Made by a program: the position numbers and the translations under genes
Notes under the pieces: generated by a model
What the model was told of the DNA's origin: nothing
Database searches by the model: none
What the model saw: only the letters and a program-made list of their open reading frames with translations
Shown: positions 1 to 8,299 of the stretch, in pieces
Numbering within the stretch: the stretch's first letter is position 1
How the letters are laid out: each line of letters opens with the position of its first letter
Source: Acidimicrobiales bacterium
GTDB taxonomy: Bacteria; Actinomycetota; Acidimicrobiia; Acidimicrobiales; RAAP-2
Direction: 5' to 3'
Length of the DNA: 36,282 nucleotides
Assembly (NCBI GenBank): GCA_025449805.1
Contig: JANWIR010000090.1
Location: 1 to 36,282 of the forward strand

Positions 1-892
1 CCGCTTTCACGTCAAAGACCAGGTTGTACGTCGTGGCGACCTGGGTCAGGTAGCCCCCCGTCGTGTGAAAAATTCCCTTGGGCTTGGCGGTAGTGCCCGA
101 GGTGTACATGATGAACATCTTGTGTTCGGAGGGAAATGATTCGCACGCGTGGGTGTCGGGCTGACGTTCGACCACGTCGTGCCACCAGTGATCGCGTCCG
201 TCGACCCACTTAACCTCACCACCCGTACGACGCACCACGAGCACGGCCTTGACGTTGGGGCACGACTCGAGGGCCTCGTCGACTGCCGGCTTTAAGGGGC
301 TCGGGGCACCGCGACGAAAGGCGCCGTCGGCCGTCACCACGTACTGGCAGTCCGAGTCGAGGATGCGACTCGACAGCGCGTCGGCCGAGAAACCGCCAAA
401 GACGACCGAGTGCATCGCGCCGAGGCGAACGATGGCGAGCATCGTAATGACAGCCTCGGGAATCATGGGCATGTACACCGCGACGCGGTCGCCCGACTTC
501 ACGCCGAGTTCGCTCAGTGCGTTGGCTGCCTGCGCGACGAGGCGCTGCAACTGCGCGTAGGTAATGGTGCGTGACTCCCCTGGGGCGTCGCCCACCCAGT
601 GGTAGGCGACGCGATCGCCGCGACCAGCCTCGACGTGACGATCAACACAGTTGTACGAGGCGTTGAGTGTGCCGTCGGAGAACCACTGCGCGAACGGCAG
701 GTCCCATTCGAGGGTCTTGGTCGGACTCTTCGTCCACGTGAGCCGATCGGCCTGTTGGCGCCACCAGCCAACGGGATCGCTTTCGGCCTCGTCGTACATT
801 GAGGCCTGCGCGTTGGCCTGCGCCGTAAATCGCGCGTCGGGCGCGAAGGCCCTTTCTTCATTGAGCCATGCTTCGAGTCGAGCTTCGGTCAT
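1..892 (-). CDS. acs: Acetyl-CoA synthetase, N-terminal part (truncated by window edge)
   Basis: Manual reverse-strand translation from ATG at 892: MTEARLEAWLNEERAF...WDLPFAQWFSDGTLNASYNCVDRHVEAGRGDRVAYHWVGD...MFIMYTSGTTAKPKGIFHTTGGYL, with the acyl-adenylate motif YTSGTTAKPKG. Open to the window edge, so absent from the ORF track. Confidence 0.95.
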   Translation of the reverse strand, partial: MTEARLEAWLNEERAFAPDARFTAQANAQASMYDEAESDPVGWWRQQADRLTWTKSPTKTLEWDLPFAQWFSDGTLNASYNCVDRHVEAGRGDRVAYHWVGDAPGESRTITYAQLQRLVAQAANALSELGVKSGDRVAVYMPMIPEAVITMLAIVRLGAMHSVVFGGFSADALSSRILDSDCQYVVTADGAFRRGAPSPLKPAVDEALESCPNVKAVLVVRRTGGEVKWVDGRDHWWHDVVERQPDTHACESFPSEHKMFIMYTSGTTAKPKGIFHTTGGYLTQVATTYNLVFDVKA

Positions 893-983
893 TCGTAGTC
901 CCCCACTGTTCTTCGCGTCGTGGACGCCCCACTGTGTCGCGTGGCGACACAAATCTGACAGTACCGCGAGCGCCCTTTAAAAT

Positions 984-1022
984 GCCAACAGCGCCCGAAC
1001 CTTTCGGCCGGGCGCTGTTGGC
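984..1022 (-). terminator. Candidate hairpin terminator between satP-like gene and acs
   Basis: Perfect 14-bp inverted repeat gccaacagcgcccg (984-997) / cgggcgctgttggc (1009-1022), 11-nt loop, followed by ATTTT on the minus strand. Confidence 0.7.
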
Positions 1023-1059
1023 GGTTGGGTCCGGTGGCAAGCCACCAGTGACCACTACG

Positions 1060-1620
1060 TTAGCCGCGCGGGCCGGTCGGCAAAACCATCTTGCCGTGCG
1101 TTTCGTTAATCACCCCCGCGGCCGAGGCGTACCACGCCGCCACGGCGGTCGCGAGACCAACCCATCCACCGGCGTGCACCATGCTGGTGTGTCCCGCCCC
1201 CCAGTTGCCGATGGTGAGCAAAAGGAACGTAATCGACAGCAGCACGAAAACCGTCAAGACGGCCATGCTCACGCGCGACGCGGCGATCGTCATGTACAGG
1301 GTGAAAATTGTCCACCCCAAGAGGAAGATCGCGACGGTGTCGGTGCCTGCCCCCAAGTTGAACTTCACCAGTGCGTAAAACGACAACCAAAAAGCGCCGT
1401 ACGACGAGAACGCCAGGGCGGCAAAGGTGTTCTTGCGCACGAATTCCCACATGCCCGCGAGGAGCTGGGCTAGACCACCGTAAAACATGGCCAGGGCCAG
1501 CGCCGCGGCCACTCCGCCGCCGTGCCAGATATTGGCGTTCGCGCTACTTAGGCAGAACGTCGTCATTGCGAAACCGGCAAGACCCAAGGGTCCGGGATCC
1601 GCGACTCTCTGTTCGGTCAT
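1060..1620 (-). CDS. satP: Acetate uptake transporter, GPR1/FUN34/YaaH (SatP) family
   Basis: MTEQRVADPGPLGLAGFAMTTFCLSSANANIW...GGLAQLLAGMWEFVRKNTFAALAFSSYGAFWLSF is typical of the family. Start trimmed to the ATG preceded by GGGGGA. Confidence 0.9.
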   Translation of the reverse strand: MTEQRVADPGPLGLAGFAMTTFCLSSANANIWHGGGVAAALALAMFYGGLAQLLAGMWEFVRKNTFAALAFSSYGAFWLSFYALVKFNLGAGTDTVAIFLLGWTIFTLYMTIAASRVSMAVLTVFVLLSITFLLLTIGNWGAGHTSMVHAGGWVGLATAVAAWYASAAGVINETHGKMVLPTGPRG

Positions 1621-1648
1621 TTGATTCCCCCAATACGTCGAGTGTTTC

Positions 1649-1669
1649 GAGGCACCGCGATGGTGCCTC
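1649..1669. promoter_or_regulatory. Perfect 8-bp inverted repeat upstream of satP-like gene
   Basis: gaggcacc-gcgat-ggtgcctc, ending 29 nt upstream of the ATG at 1620. Function unknown. Confidence 0.45.
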
Positions 1670-1804
1670 AAGGCAGATTTAACACCTACGAAACATTCGA
1701 ATGGTGGATACGCGCCGGCCAGATTGCCTGGTGGGGACTATTAGGGCCTTACTCGCGGGTAAGTAGGATTGGGGGGTCAGCCTCAACGCACGGGTGGGCG
1801 TTTG

Positions 1805-2584
1805 TTACTCGTGCGACGCGTCGAGCGCACGACGAAACGACCGAACGAAATCTTCAACGTCATTCGGCGTCGCCCCGTCAAGTATTCGACGTACGAGGGC
1901 CGAACCGACGATGACGCCGTCGCTGTACGACGCCGCACGCTGCGCCTGTTCGGGCGTGGACACGCCAATGCCCACGTAGACCGGCACGTCACTGACCGCG
2001 CGAATGGCCGCGGCCACGCTGGCGCCGTCGCCCTCCTCGCTCGTCGTCCCGGTCACTGCCATACGACCTTGGGCGTAACAAAAGCCCTGCGTGCGTTGTG
2101 CGACCATCGCGACGCGCTCGTTCGGGGTTGAAGGTGCCACGAGATAAATCGTCGCGAGGTCGTGCGGCGCACAGGCGCTCGACCACTCACTGGACTCTTC
2201 CGGTGGTAAATCGGGCACGATGGCGCCGCGGACGTTGACCTGCGCGAGCATTGCGGCACTACGTTCGAGTCCCCCGTGTAAGAGGACGTTGTAGTACGTC
2301 ATCACTACCAGCGGCACCCCAACGTCGACCGAGGCCAACTCACCGACAACGCTCGCGAGCGTCGTACCGCGATCCAGCGAGCGTTTCGCGGCCTCTTGGA
2401 TGACCACGCCGTCCATCATGGGATCAGAGAACGGCAGCCCGATCTCAATCGCGTCGGCGCCGGCGTTCGCGGCGGCCTCGACGTGACGGAGCCACTCGTT
2501 GGACGTGCCAGCCATGAAGTACGGGACGAAGGCTCGACGCCCTCGATGGCGAACCGCACGCAGGGTGACTTCGAGGCCAGTCAC
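1805..2584 (-). CDS. trpA: Tryptophan synthase alpha subunit
   Basis: Translation contains [60 protein letters not shown]. 4-bp overlap with trpB. Confidence 0.97.
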   Translation of the reverse strand: MTGLEVTLRAVRHRGRRAFVPYFMAGTSNEWLRHVEAAANAGADAIEIGLPFSDPMMDGVVIQEAAKRSLDRGTTLASVVGELASVDVGVPLVVMTYYNVLLHGGLERSAAMLAQVNVRGAIVPDLPPEESSEWSSACAPHDLATIYLVAPSTPNERVAMVAQRTQGFCYAQGRMAVTGTTSEEGDGASVAAAIRAVSDVPVYVGIGVSTPEQAQRAASYSDGVIVGSALVRRILDGATPNDVEDFVRSFRRALDASHE

Positions 2585-3765
2585 GACGCTCCCCGAAGTA
2601 TTTCGCGTACTTGGGCGACGTCCTTGTCCCCGCGGCCCGAGAGATTGAGCAAGACGCTGGTACCTGGGGCGAGGGTGGTACCCGCTTCACGGATGAGCCA
2701 CGCGACGGCGTGGGCCGTTTCGAGGGCGGGCACGATACCCTCGAGTTCGCTAAGAAGCTGGAGGGCCGGAATGACCTCGTCGTCGCCAATCGCTTCGTAC
2801 TGCGCACGATGGGCTTTCGCCAGGTACGCGTGTTCGGGTCCGATACCGGGGTAGTCGAGACCCGCCGAAACGGAGTGGGCCTCTTCAATCTGACCGAACT
2901 CATCTTGGATGAGCATCGAGCGCATTCCGTGCAAGACGCCGGGCGAACCCGTCGCGATCGCCGCGCCGCCGGCTGCTTCGACCCCCACGAGGCGCGCGTC
3001 CGTGTTCGCGAATCCGGCGAAAATGCCCGCCGCGTTCGATCCACCTCCCACGCACGCAACGACGACGTCGGGCGTGCCGACGCCCATTTCAGTGAGTTGG
3101 CGCGACGCTTCGCGGCCGATGATGCTTTGAAACTCTCGCACGATCCACGGGAACGGATGCGGCCCCATAACCGAGCCCAAGCAGTAATGGGTGTCTTTCA
3201 CGCACGTCACCCATTCACGCATCGCCTCGTTGACCGCGTCTTTGAGGGTCTTCGAGCCCGACGTGACGGGCACGACGGTGGCGCCCAGCAGCTCCATACG
3301 AAAGACGTTGAGGGCCTGGCGTTGGGTGTCCAGTTCGCCCATGTAGACGGTGCACGAAAGGCCGAGGCGCGCGGCGGCCGTCGCCGTGGCGACACCGTGT
3401 TGCCCAGCGCCGGTTTCGGCAATCACGCGGGGCTTGCCCATGCGCTTCGTGAGCAAGGTCTGTCCGACGACGTTATTGATCTTGTGCGAACCGGTGTGTG
3501 CCAGGTCCTCGCGCTTGGCGTAAATCCGAAGTCCCAGGTGTCGCGAAAGTCGGGACAGTTCCGTCACGGGTGTCGGGCGCCCCCCAAAGGTGTGCAGAAC
3601 GTCGTAGAACTCTTGGACAAACGCGTCGTCATTCCAGGCGTCATTGAAGGCCACCTCGAGTTCGAGGCACGCGGTCATTAATGCTTCGGGGACAAAGCGC
3701 CCGCCGAAGTCGCCAAAGCGACCCGACGCGTCAGGTTTGTCCATAAACACTTCCGGAGCGTTCAC
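2581..3765 (-). CDS. trpB: Tryptophan synthase beta subunit
   Basis: [31 protein letters not shown] (PLP lysine), [24 protein letters not shown]. 4-bp overlap with trpF. Confidence 0.98.
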   Translation of the reverse strand: MNAPEVFMDKPDASGRFGDFGGRFVPEALMTACLELEVAFNDAWNDDAFVQEFYDVLHTFGGRPTPVTELSRLSRHLGLRIYAKREDLAHTGSHKINNVVGQTLLTKRMGKPRVIAETGAGQHGVATATAAARLGLSCTVYMGELDTQRQALNVFRMELLGATVVPVTSGSKTLKDAVNEAMREWVTCVKDTHYCLGSVMGPHPFPWIVREFQSIIGREASRQLTEMGVGTPDVVVACVGGGSNAAGIFAGFANTDARLVGVEAAGGAAIATGSPGVLHGMRSMLIQDEFGQIEEAHSVSAGLDYPGIGPEHAYLAKAHRAQYEAIGDDEVIPALQLLSELEGIVPALETAHAVAWLIREAGTTLAPGTSVLLNLSGRGDKDVAQVREILRGAS

Positions 3766-4409
3766 GACAAGCTCTCTTTCTGATTGAGCGCGCGGCGCGC
3801 GTTGGCAACGAAGTTACCCACTCGAACGACGTCTTTGACCCCCGGCGCTGACTCGACGCCACTGGCCACGTCGACACCCCAAGGGCTCCACTCACGGATT
3901 ACCGCTGCGACGTTCCCCGGGGTCAATCCACCTGCCGCAATCCACGGGACGCGAAACGCTCGTTCGTGCAGTGGCGTCCACGCGTGCGTCTCGCCAGACC
4001 CGGCCCGCGGACCGTCGATGAGCACCGCGTCAACGCGTACGTCATCGAAGGCTATGAACTCGTCGCTAGTGATCGAGAGCGCCTTGATGACGGCGTGACC
4101 CCGCTCACGCAAGGCGGTGAGTAAGTCGTCACTCAGGTGGTCGTGGAGTTGCACCGCGTCAACGTCGACCCGGGTCAAAATGTCTAGAATCTCCTGGTCA
4201 GAACGGTCACGAAAGACGGCGACGCGCACGAGATCACGACCGGTGCGTTCACTTATGGTCACGGCGACTTCGACGCTGACGCGACGAGGCACGTCGGCAA
4301 AATTCAATCCCAGCGCGTTCGCTCCCGCACGAACGACCTCGCGCGCGTCATCGAGACTCGTGACACCGCAGATTTTGATGAGCGAGGACTGGATTTGCAG
4401 CGTCGTCAC
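3762..4409 (-). CDS. trpF: Phosphoribosylanthranilate isomerase
   Basis: [65 protein letters not shown]. Confidence 0.95.
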   Translation of the reverse strand: MTTLQIQSSLIKICGVTSLDDAREVVRAGANALGLNFADVPRRVSVEVAVTISERTGRDLVRVAVFRDRSDQEILDILTRVDVDAVQLHDHLSDDLLTALRERGHAVIKALSITSDEFIAFDDVRVDAVLIDGPRAGSGETHAWTPLHERAFRVPWIAAGGLTPGNVAAVIREWSPWGVDVASGVESAPGVKDVVRVGNFVANARRALNQKESLS

Positions 4410-5200
4410 GACGACGGCCTTACGGCGCGAAAAGCGCGGACTGTCGACGCAGGATCGGGTGAGGTCACAAAGGCCTCGCCCACCAAAACGGCGTCAAATC
4501 CAGCGTCGGCAGCGTGTTGCACGTCGTCGACACTGCGCAGTGCGGACTCGCACACGCACAGCACTTCCGGGTGTCGCACGAGCTCCACGACCGTCGCGGC
4601 GTGTCGCGGGTTGACCTCAAAACTCGAGAGGTTTCGCTGGTTGACACCGATTAACGTCGCCCCAACGTCCAGTGCGCGACGGGCCTCGTCGTGGTCGTGG
4701 ACCTCGACGAGCACGTCAAGGCCCACGAGACGCGCGACCTCGCTGAGCGCCACGAGCTCGTGATCCTTAAGCGCCGTCACGATCAGCAACACCGCGCTAG
4801 CCCCCGCGTCACGAGCGTCGAGTACGTCGTTCTCACTCACCGTGAAATCCTTGCGGAGCAGGGGAAGATTGACGTGGTTCGCCACGCGGCTGAGGTCGTC
4901 GAGTGAACCGGCGAAGAACTCGGTATCGGTCAAGACCGAGACCGCGCTGGCCCCCGAACTCTCGTAGAGCGTCGCCATCGCCAACACGTCAAGGTCGGCG
5001 TTCAGCCAACCCTTCGACGGCGAACGGCGCTTGAGCTCCGCGATGACCGTGAGCGGATCACCCGGATTCCTCGCAAGCGCACCACGGAACGAAGGTCGCG
5101 ACCCGACGCTTTCGTCGAGGCGATCGCGCCACGGGCGCTCGTCATTCGCTGCCCGGTGCCGGTGCCAGGCCAGAATGTCATCGAGGTAGGTGCTCGCCAC
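4406..5200 (-). CDS. trpC: Indole-3-glycerol phosphate synthase
   Basis: VIAELKRRSPSKGWL, ASAVSVLTDTEFFAGS, LLRKDFTVSE, LIGVNQRNLSSFEV. GTG start at 5200. Confidence 0.96.
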   Translation of the reverse strand: MASTYLDDILAWHRHRAANDERPWRDRLDESVGSRPSFRGALARNPGDPLTVIAELKRRSPSKGWLNADLDVLAMATLYESSGASAVSVLTDTEFFAGSLDDLSRVANHVNLPLLRKDFTVSENDVLDARDAGASAVLLIVTALKDHELVALSEVARLVGLDVLVEVHDHDEARRALDVGATLIGVNQRNLSSFEVNPRHAATVVELVRHPEVLCVCESALRSVDDVQHAADAGFDAVLVGEAFVTSPDPASTVRAFRAVRPSS

Positions 5201-5206
5201 TTAGCA

Positions 5207-5245
5207 ATCGTACTCGGGGGTCTAAATTCTGCTCCCGACTATCGT
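5207..5245. promoter_or_regulatory. Divergent leaderless promoters of trpC (-) and trpD (+)
   Basis: TACGAT (5212-5207, minus) is 6 nt before the trpC GTG. TATCGT (5240-5245, plus) is 6 nt before the trpD ATG. Confidence 0.6.
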
Positions 5246-5251
5246 GTCGCT

Positions 5252-6295
5252 ATGTCGTCACCGACCCCCCTCGTCGACGGGACTGCGTTCGCGCGTGACG
5301 TCCTCACGCCACTGGTGCGCGGCACGAATCTCGAACGCAGCGAGGCTCGTGACGCTTTGGCCGCTATCTTGACCGGCCAGGTCGCCGACGTTCACGTCGC
5401 GAGTTTCTTAACGGCCCTCACGAGCAAGGGCGAGACCGCTGATGAGATGACGGGTTTCGTCGACGCCATGGTCGACGCCGCGCACACGTTTCGCGTCGAT
5501 CCACGGGCGATGGACATCGTTGGCACGGGGGGTGACCAACTGCACACCGTCAATATTTCGACGATGGCGAGCTTTGTGGTGGCGGGATGTGGCGTCAAGG
5601 TGGCCAAGCACGGGAATCGAGCTGCCTCGTCGTCCGTCGGCTCGGCCGACGTGCTCGAGGGACTTGGCGTGCGTCTCGACCTCTCAGTGGAGGACGTCCA
5701 GCGATGTGTCGAAGAGGCGGGAATCGGCTTTTGCTTCGCGCCCACGTTCAATCCGGCACTCGCGCACCTCGGTCCGATTCGCCGGGCGTTGGGATTTCGC
5801 ACAATCTTCAACGTGCTCGGACCGTTGGCCAACCCCGCACTGGTGACCCGCACACTCGTGGGCGTCGCCCAATCCCACCTGCTTGAACCGATGGCCAACG
5901 TTTTGCAGGCTCGAGGTATTGATTTCGGCATTCTCGTCCACGCTCACGACGGCCTCGACGAACTTTCACTCGGCTCTCCATCGCGTCTCATCGTCGTCCA
6001 GGGTGAGAATCGTCACGAGGAGACGCTGGATGCTGGTGGCGAACTCGGCCTGGTTCACGACGTCACCAGCATTCGCGGGGGCGACGTGGCCCACAACGTT
6101 GAGGTGGTACACCAGTTCCTCGACGGCACCCGGGGACCCGTCTTTGACGTGGTGTGCGCGAACGCAAGCCTCGCCCTACGCGCGGCGGGTGTCGCCACCA
6201 CCTTGACCGAGGGTTTTGCCTTAGCGCTCGACAGCGTCATGAGCGGTCGAGCGCGTAACGCGCTCGACGGTCTTGTCGCCGTGTCGAACGCCTAA
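5252..6295 (+). CDS. trpD: Anthranilate phosphoribosyltransferase
   Basis: DIVGTGGDQLHTVNISTMASFVVAGCGVKVAKHGNRAASSSVGSADVLEGLG, FNVLGPLANPA. Start trimmed to ATG 5252. Confidence 0.96.
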   Translation: MSSPTPLVDGTAFARDVLTPLVRGTNLERSEARDALAAILTGQVADVHVASFLTALTSKGETADEMTGFVDAMVDAAHTFRVDPRAMDIVGTGGDQLHTVNISTMASFVVAGCGVKVAKHGNRAASSSVGSADVLEGLGVRLDLSVEDVQRCVEEAGIGFCFAPTFNPALAHLGPIRRALGFRTIFNVLGPLANPALVTRTLVGVAQSHLLEPMANVLQARGIDFGILVHAHDGLDELSLGSPSRLIVVQGENRHEETLDAGGELGLVHDVTSIRGGDVAHNVEVVHQFLDGTRGPVFDVVCANASLALRAAGVATTLTEGFALALDSVMSGRARNALDGLVAVSNA

Positions 6296-6807
6296 AGAAC
6301 CCGCAACTCGCGCCGGTACCGTCGAGCGTTTTCGACGTAGAGTGCGGCGCCGTGCGCGATCGACGCGCGGTCACTAGCTCCAGCCTTGATAACGGCCGGG
6401 ACACCAACCGCGAGCGCGTCTTCGGGGACGTCGGTGCGATTGCGCACGACTGCGCCGGCGGCGACGGTCGCCCCGGTGTGGACGTGGGCGTGATGCAGTA
6501 CGACCGAACCGCTTCCCACGAGTGCGCCATCGTGAATCGTGCAACCTTCGAGGTGGGCGATATGGCCAATCACGCAGTCGTTGCCGACGACAGTCGGGAA
6601 CTCGGCAACGGCGTGAACCACGGCACCGTCTTGAATAGAGGTTCGCTCGCCGACGATGATGGTTCCGTAATCACCGCGCAACACGGCACCCGGCCACACG
6701 GAGGACTCCGCGCCCACGCGAACGTCGCCGATGACGACGGCGTCGGGATGGATAAAGGCGGTTGGATCAATCGTGGGGACTCGCTCACCGAGGGCGTAGA
6801 TGGGCAT
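6292..6807 (-). CDS. Gamma-class carbonic anhydrase family protein (left-handed beta-helix)
   Basis: MPIYALGERVPTIDPTAFIHPDAVVIGDVRVGAESSVWPGAVLRGDYGTIIVGERTSIQDGAVVHA. AGGAGA RBS upstream of ATG 6807. Confidence 0.92.
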   Translation of the reverse strand: MPIYALGERVPTIDPTAFIHPDAVVIGDVRVGAESSVWPGAVLRGDYGTIIVGERTSIQDGAVVHAVAEFPTVVGNDCVIGHIAHLEGCTIHDGALVGSGSVVLHHAHVHTGATVAAGAVVRNRTDVPEDALAVGVPAVIKAGASDRASIAHGAALYVENARRYRRELRVL

Positions 6808-6815
6808 GGGTTCTC

Positions 6816-6995
6816 CTAATGACTCAGCCACGAAACTAACTGATAGATGCGCCAGATGACGTAGATGACGGTGGCCACGATAAAGAAGCGCCACGTCCAA
6901 GGAATGGGTTCGCGTTGACTAGCCGTGACACTGTCGCCGCAGACCTCGCAGACGTCGCCGTCGACCGGCCGGTCACACTGCTCACACCAGGCCAC
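6816..6995 (-). CDS. 59-aa zinc-ribbon plus single-TM membrane protein
   Basis: Manual translation from GTG 6995: VAWCEQCDRPVDGDVCEVCGDSVTASQREPIPWTWRFFIVATVIYVIWRIYQLVSWLSH*. Two CxxC motifs then a hydrophobic helix. Start overlaps the der stop codon. Too short for the ORF track. Confidence 0.72.
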   Translation of the reverse strand: MAWCEQCDRPVDGDVCEVCGDSVTASQREPIPWTWRFFIVATVIYVIWRIYQLVSWLSH

Positions 6996-8299
6996 TACTC
7001 GACGCGCACTCGGACACGAATGGGGGTCGAACCGAGGTCGAATCGCTCACGGAGCGAACGCTCCACGTAACGCAAGTAGGTGGCGTCGAGACGCCCCGAA
7101 ATGAAGAGCGTGAACGTGGGTGGCTCGGTGGCGCCTTGTACGGCGTAGCGAATCTTGCCGGCCGGGGCGGGGTGCTTGAGTTGAAGGTCACGAATGGCTC
7201 GATTCAAAACGCCCGTCGGCACGCGCTTGGCGTAGTCGTCCGCCATATCGCTCAGGGCGGGCCAGATTTTGTGCACGCCTTTACCCGAAAGAGCAGTCGT
7301 CTTCAACACGGGCGCGTCGCCGAGAAACGCCAATCGCTCCCCCACGGTCGCCAGGGTGTGGTCACGCTCTTCGGTGGGTACGAGTTCCCACTTATTCAAT
7401 ACCACGACCGCCGGGCAACCGGCGGCCGAAATTCGCTCGGCCAGCCGTTGATCTTGTCCGGTGGCACCGACGGTGGCGTCAATCACGAGCACCGCAATGT
7501 CGGCGCGGTCGAGCGCGTCCAGGCTGCGTAACACCGCGTAGGTTTCGAGCCCCGCTTCGGTCTTGGCTCGCCGACGCATGCCCGCAGTATCGATGAAGCG
7601 AATCTTTCCATTGGGCGTCTCGACCACGGTATCGATGGCGTCGCGTGTGGTGCCCGGCATATCGTGCACGACCGAGCGTTCTTCGCCGATGAGAGCGTTA
7701 AACAACGTGGACTTGCCGACGTTGGGACGTCCGACCAGTGCCACGCGCAACGAGTTGTCGTCGTCGTCAGGCACGTCACCGTCGAGCTCGCTTGGCGTCG
7801 GCGTAAGCGCGAGGTCGTCGACCACTCGATCGAGTAGATCGCCGGCACCTCGACCGTGCAAAGCACTAATCATCACGGGATCACCGGCACCCAGGCTCAA
7901 GAACTCCCAACTCTGCGCTTCGTGGCGTTCGTCATCGACCTTGTTCACGATCAAGATGACGGGACGTTTGCTGCGCAACGCCCAGCGTGCCGCGTGAACG
8001 TCCTCGTCCATCACGCCAGTCGCCCCGTCAACGACCAGCAAGACCAGATCGGCGCTACGCAACGCTGCTTCGGCTTGGCCCGAGACCTTGTCCTCGAGTT
8101 CGTCACCGGCCTGGAGCCATCCTCCGGTGTCGACGACGTCAAAGGTAACGCCGCGCCACTCCACCTCCACGGCCTTGCGATCGCGCGTCACGCCGCGCTG
8201 TTCCTCGACGACGGCGACGCGGCGCCCGGCCAGGCGATTGACCAGCGATGATTTGCCGACGTTGGGACGTCCGACGACCACGACTTGGGGATTACTCAC
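6995..8299 (-). CDS. der: Ribosome biogenesis GTPase Der (EngA)
   Basis: Two G domains: GRPNVGKSSLVNRLAG...DTGG...NKVD and GRPNVGKSTLFNALIG...DTAGMRRRAK...NKWE, then a KH-like C-terminus. Confidence 0.97.
   Translation of the reverse strand: MSNPQVVVVGRPNVGKSSLVNRLAGRRVAVVEEQRGVTRDRKAVEVEWRGVTFDVVDTGGWLQAGDELEDKVSGQAEAALRSADLVLLVVDGATGVMDEDVHAARWALRSKRPVILIVNKVDDERHEAQSWEFLSLGAGDPVMISALHGRGAGDLLDRVVDDLALTPTPSELDGDVPDDDDNSLRVALVGRPNVGKSTLFNALIGEERSVVHDMPGTTRDAIDTVVETPNGKIRFIDTAGMRRRAKTEAGLETYAVLRSLDALDRADIAVLVIDATVGATGQDQRLAERISAAGCPAVVVLNKWELVPTEERDHTLATVGERLAFLGDAPVLKTTALSGKGVHKIWPALSDMADDYAKRVPTGVLNRAIRDLQLKHPAPAGKIRYAVQGATEPPTFTLFISGRLDATYLRYVERSLRERFDLGSTPIRVRVRVE

Noticed and set aside
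868-1473. 201-aa plus-strand ORF opposite satP/acs start
   Set aside because: Antisense to clear genes and spans the terminator hairpin; no recognisable domain.
2611-3681. 356-aa plus-strand ORF opposite trpB
   Set aside because: Entirely antisense to an unambiguous trpB; low-complexity, R/G/V-rich composition typical of high-GC shadow ORFs.
5201-5251. trp attenuator, T-box or leader peptide
   Set aside because: Only 51 bp between divergent starts, both with -10-like boxes 6 nt from the start codon; no room for a leader RNA.
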